Source: Roseiarcus sp963780825 (GTDB lineage: Bacteria > Pseudomonadota > Alphaproteobacteria > Rhizobiales > Beijerinckiaceae). Taken from it: 64,000 nucleotides of DNA. The translations under genes were made by a program, and so were the position numbers. The notes under the pieces were generated by a model, which was given only the letters and a program-made list of their open reading frames with translations, ran no database searches and was not told where the DNA came from. Within the stretch, counting starts at the first letter, position 1. Every line of letters begins with the position of its first letter. Shown here in pieces: positions 60,917 to 64,000 of the stretch. The DNA lies in the NCBI GenBank assembly GCA_963780825.1, contig CAWADL010000005.1, positions 372,001 through 436,000 on the forward strand. The letters run 5' to 3'.

Positions 60917-62192
60917 AATTCGCGGCGGCGCCGAACTGAAGGGCGTCATCCCGATCTCCGGCGCCAAGAACGCCGCGCTGCCGCTGATGATCGCTTCGCT
61001 GCTCACCGATCAGACGCTGACCCTGGAAAACCTGCCGCGCCTCGCCGACGTCAACCAGCTGGTGCGCATCCTCTCCAACCAGGGCGTCGATTATTCGGTC
61101 GACGGCAAGCGCCGCGGCGAGATCGCCACCGCCGGCCAGACCGCGCACCTGCGCGCCAAGACCATCGTCGACACCACCGCGCCTTATGAGCTGGTCTCGC
61201 GCATGCGCGCCAGTTTCTGGGTGATCGCGCCGCTGGTCGCGCGCATGGGCGAGGCGCGCGTCTCGCTGCCCGGCGGCTGCGCGATCGGCACCCGGCCGGT
61301 CGACCTGTTGCTGATGGCGCTGGAAAAGCTTGGCGCGACGATCGTCATCGAGGGCGGCTATGCCGTCGCCACCGCGCCGAAGGGGTTGATTGGAGGGGAG
61401 ATCGATTTCCCGAAGGTCACCGTCGGCGGCACGCATACCGCGCTGATGGGCGCGGTGCTGGCCAAGGGCTCGACGCTGATCAAGAACGCCGCCCGCGAGC
61501 CCGAGGTGAAGGACCTCGCGGATTGCCTGATCAAAATGGGCGCCCGCATCTCCGGCGCTGGCACCTCTGAGATCGAAGTCACCGGCGTCGCCCGCCTCAA
61601 CGGCGCGCACCATTGCGTGCTGCCCGACCGCATCGAGGCCGGCACCTACGCCGCCGCCACCGCGATGACCGGCGGCGACGTGCTGCTCGGCGGCGTCAGC
61701 CCTGACCTGTTCCAAGGCGCTCTTGATGCGCTCGCGCAAGCCGGCGCCGTGATCACTACAGACAATCAAGGCGTGCGCATCAAGCGCAATGGCGCCGGCA
61801 TTTCGCCGGTCGATATTTCGACCGCGCCGTTCCCCGGTTTCCCGACGGATATGCAGGCGCAGTTCATGGCGCTGATGACCCTCGCCAAGGGCGAGTCGCG
61901 GATCACCGAGACGATCTTCGAGAACCGCTTCATGCATGTGCAGGAGCTGGCGCGGCTCGGCGCGCGGATCAAGCTCGAAGGCGACACCGCGATCGTCGAG
62001 GGCGTCGATACATTGCAGGGCGCGCCGGTGATGGCGACCGATCTGCGCGCCTCGGTTTCGTTGGTGATCGCCGCGCTGGCGGCGGAGGGCGAGACGATGG
62101 TCAACCGGGTCTATCATCTCGATCGCGGCTTCGAGTCGCTGGAGCAGAAGCTCAGCGCCTGCGGCGCCGATATCGAACGGTTGACGGGCTGA
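60903..62192 (+). CDS. murA: MurA, UDP-N-acetylglucosamine 1-carboxyvinyltransferase
   Basis: MurA transfers enolpyruvate from PEP to UDP-GlcNAc, the first committed step of peptidoglycan synthesis. The 429-residue protein starts MDRIRIRGGAELKGVIPISG and keeps the catalytic cysteine in SLPGGCAIGTRPVDL (the fosfomycin target). DRIEAGTYAAATAMTGGDV and FPTDMQAQFMALMTLA are also intact. Four bases separate its stop from the DUF2948 gene. Standard length; high confidence. Confidence 0.97.
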   Translation: MDRIRIRGGAELKGVIPISGAKNAALPLMIASLLTDQTLTLENLPRLADVNQLVRILSNQGVDYSVDGKRRGEIATAGQTAHLRAKTIVDTTAPYELVSRMRASFWVIAPLVARMGEARVSLPGGCAIGTRPVDLLLMALEKLGATIVIEGGYAVATAPKGLIGGEIDFPKVTVGGTHTALMGAVLAKGSTLIKNAAREPEVKDLADCLIKMGARISGAGTSEIEVTGVARLNGAHHCVLPDRIEAGTYAAATAMTGGDVLLGGVSPDLFQGALDALAQAGAVITTDNQGVRIKRNGAGISPVDISTAPFPGFPTDMQAQFMALMTLAKGESRITETIFENRFMHVQELARLGARIKLEGDTAIVEGVDTLQGAPVMATDLRASVSLVIAALAAEGETMVNRVYHLDRGFESLEQKLSACGADIERLTG

Positions 62193-62195
62193 ACA

Positions 62196-62657
62196 ATGTC
62201 TTCAGCGCCCGTCAATCTGAAACTGCACGCGCTCGAACGCGAGGGGCTCGAGGTCATCTCCGCGCATGTGCAGGACGCCTGCGTGCGCCGCGAGGATATG
62301 ACCTATCTGCCGAAGCAGAACCGCTTCGTACTTGGTGCGCTCCGCTATGATTGGATCGGCGCCAAGCATGGGCTCGATGATCGAGTCGGCGCCATACTGC
62401 GGTTCGACCGCGTGCTGCGCGTCGCGCAAATCGGGCTCGAAGATGCGCCGGACCAGGTTCGCAACCTGTTGGGCGTGACGTTCGAGAAGACCGATCCGCC
62501 GTCAGGCATGGTGTTCCTCAATTTCGGCGACGGCTCGATCGTCCGGCTCGACGTCGAGTGTCTGGAAGCTGAGCTCGCCGACATCGGCCCGCGCAAGGCC
62601 GCCTGCGATTGCGAAGGCCACACGCTGACCATCGCGGCCGCGGACGAGGCGCTGTAA
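62196..62657 (+). CDS. DUF2948 family protein
   Basis: A 153-residue protein of the alphaproteobacterial DUF2948 family: LKLHALEREGLEVISAHVQD, MTYLPKQNRFVLGALRYDW, VLRVAQIGLED. Function unknown. The constant place between murA and hisD in Hyphomicrobiales supports the identification. The ATG at 62196 follows murA by 3 bp, and the stop abuts the hisD ATG. Confidence 0.88.
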   Translation: MSSAPVNLKLHALEREGLEVISAHVQDACVRREDMTYLPKQNRFVLGALRYDWIGAKHGLDDRVGAILRFDRVLRVAQIGLEDAPDQVRNLLGVTFEKTDPPSGMVFLNFGDGSIVRLDVECLEAELADIGPRKAACDCEGHTLTIAAADEAL

Positions 62658-63957
62658 ATGGCGCGGTTCCTCGACGCGAGCGCTGGTCAATTTGAGCGCG
62701 ACTTCGTCGAGTTGCTCGGCGCGAAGCGCGAGGCCGCGGCCGACGTCGACGACGCCGTCGCCAACATCATCGCCGACGTGCGCGCCCGCGGCGACGAAGC
62801 GCTGAGAGAATATTCGCTGCGCTTCGACCGCGTCGATTTTACCCGCGTCGGCCTGCAAGTCTCCGCCGCCGAGATTGACGCCGCCGCTGGCCGCCTGTTC
62901 GCGCGAACAACTCGACGCACTTCGATTGGCGCACGAGCGGATCGTCGCGTATCATCTTCGACAGGCGCCGAAGGATGAGATGTTCACCGACGCGCTCGGC
63001 GTCAAACTGGGCTGGCGATGGCGGTCGGTCGAGTCGGTCGGGCTCTATGTGCCCGGCGGGCTGGCGAGCTATCCCTCGTCGGTGTTGATGAACGCCGCGC
63101 CCGCGAAAGTCGCGGGCGTCTCGCGTATCGCGATGGTGGCGCCCGCTCCCGAGGGCACGTTGAACCCGCTGGTGCTGGCGGCCGCGCAGATCGCCGGCGT
63201 CGACGAAATCTATCGCGTCGGCGGCGCGCAGGCGATCGCGGCGCTGGCCTATGGCACGGCGACGATCGCGCCGGTGGTGAAGATCGTCGGTCCCGGCAAC
63301 GCCTATGTCGCCGCCGCCAAGCGCCGGGTGTTTGGCGTCGTCGGCATCGACATGATCGCGGGGCCGTCGGAAGTCGTCGTGCTCGCCGACGCCTCCGCGG
63401 ACCCGCGCTACGTCGCCGCCGATCTGCTGGCCCAGGCCGAACACGACGAGGCGGCGCAATCCATTCTCATCACCGACGACATGCGTTTCGCGCGGCTCGT
63501 TGATGAAGAGGTCACCAAGCAACTAAGCCATCTGCCGCGCGAGAAAATCGCGAGCGCGAGTTGGCGCGACTATGGGGCGATCATTCTGGTCAAGCGCCTG
63601 GCGGATGCCGTTGCCTTGATTGATCGGCTGGCGCCCGAGCATCTTGAAATCATCGCCGCGGACGCTGGGGCTCTATCGGCCGCAATCCGCAACGCTGGCG
63701 CGATTTTCCTCGGCGCGCATACCCCCGAGGCGATTGGCGACTACGTCGGCGGCTCCAACCATGTCTTGCCGACCTCGCGCTCCGCGCGGTTTTCCTCCGG
63801 GCTTGGGGTCTACGATTTCGTCAAGCGCACCTCGATCCTGAGCTGCGACGCGGCGTCGCTGAAGGCGCTGGGTCCGGCGGCGGTTACGCTGGGCGAGGCC
63901 GAGGGCCTTACCGCCCACGCGCGCTCGGTGGCGATGCGGCTGGACGATCTCAGATGA
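62658..63957 (+). CDS. hisD: HisD, histidinol dehydrogenase; frame break near 62898
   Basis: HisD performs the last two steps of histidine synthesis (histidinol to histidine). The N-terminal 80 residues (VANIIADVRARGDEALREYS) are in one frame. A one-base break near 62895-62900 leads into the other, EQLDALRLAHERIVAYHLRQ, which continues intact. That second frame has the NAD/substrate region GLYVPGGLASYPSSVLMNAA, the zinc site region QAEHDEAAQSILITD, and PEHLEII and GAHTPEAIGDYVGGSNHVLP. Corrected length is about 432, the usual size. Because hisD is needed in free-living bacteria, the break is most likely a sequencing error. Its stop overlaps the UPF0262 ATG. Confidence 0.9.
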
Positions 63958-64000
63958 GCGAAGCCGCGCCGAGCAAGTCGCGTCTTTACGAGGTGCTGCT
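63954..64000 (+). CDS. UPF0262 family protein (partial, cut by window edge)
   Basis: Only the first 15-16 residues are visible (SEAAPSKSRLYEVLL). The ATG overlaps the hisD TGA (ATGA). The call rests mainly on position: UPF0262 follows hisD in most Hyphomicrobiales. Confidence 0.5.
   Translation, partial: MSEAAPSKSRLYEVL

Overview
The window is GC-rich, densely coded DNA from an alphaproteobacterium, most likely of the order Hyphomicrobiales (Rhizobiales). The evidence for this is gene order: fabZ-lpxA-lpxI; murA followed by a DUF2948 gene, hisD and a UPF0262 gene; and gloB next to a small methyltransferase. A PQQ-type ABC exporter and a dimethylglycine-dehydrogenase-like flavoprotein would fit a methylotrophic or C1-using lineage such as Beijerinckiaceae or Methylocystaceae, but that placement is inference.

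Layout. 1-1.8 kb: lipid A genes on the minus strand. 2-8.8 kb: a receiver protein, a LysR/epimerase pair, gloB, a methyltransferase, gpmA, and a DUF4424 gene paired with a phytochelatin-synthase-like gene. 8.8-11 kb: mobile repeats around a tandem pair of NTF2-like genes. 11-21 kb: tadA, rluB, rsmD, a secreted-metalloprotease-like protein, an M20 peptidase with a Nudix gene, a ParE-type toxin pair, a diguanylate cyclase and a CNNM/CorC protein. 21.5-29.8 kb: two ABC systems, a second periplasmic binding protein, a higBA remnant, a TSUP permease and a third binding protein. 30-36.5 kb: a minus-strand island of STAND NTPase, triple TIR-like protein, SLATT-like membrane protein and a RES/Xre toxin pair. 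36.7-48.2 kb: transglutaminase-DUF2126, thrS, aldo/keto reductase, HAD, SDR, and an FAD/GcvT protein. 49-53 kb: a dehalogenase, tRNA-Val, GNAT, TPR-methyltransferase and LpxL-type acyltransferase. 53-60.4 kb: a signalling block (REC-adenylate cyclase, receiver, seven-GAF histidine kinase) with mazEF inside it. 60.7-64 kb: murA, DUF2948, hisD, UPF0262.

Two themes stand out. First, the spacers are packed with palindromic repeats of several families. In three places a larger element with terminal inverted repeats has inserted exactly in the core of one palindromic family and duplicated that core. Second, SLATT-like, TIR and STAND genes form a tight three-gene unit that looks like an antiphage or regulated-death signalling system, and it sits beside a RES/Xre toxin pair.

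Caution: at least twenty single-base frame breaks interrupt otherwise well-conserved genes (lysR, rluB, an ABC permease, a binding protein, the SLATT gene, an aldo/keto reductase, the FAD/GcvT gene, lpxL, the histidine kinase, hisD). Several break essential genes such as hisD. Residual sequencing error is therefore the simplest general explanation, and individual 'pseudogene' calls should be read in that light.
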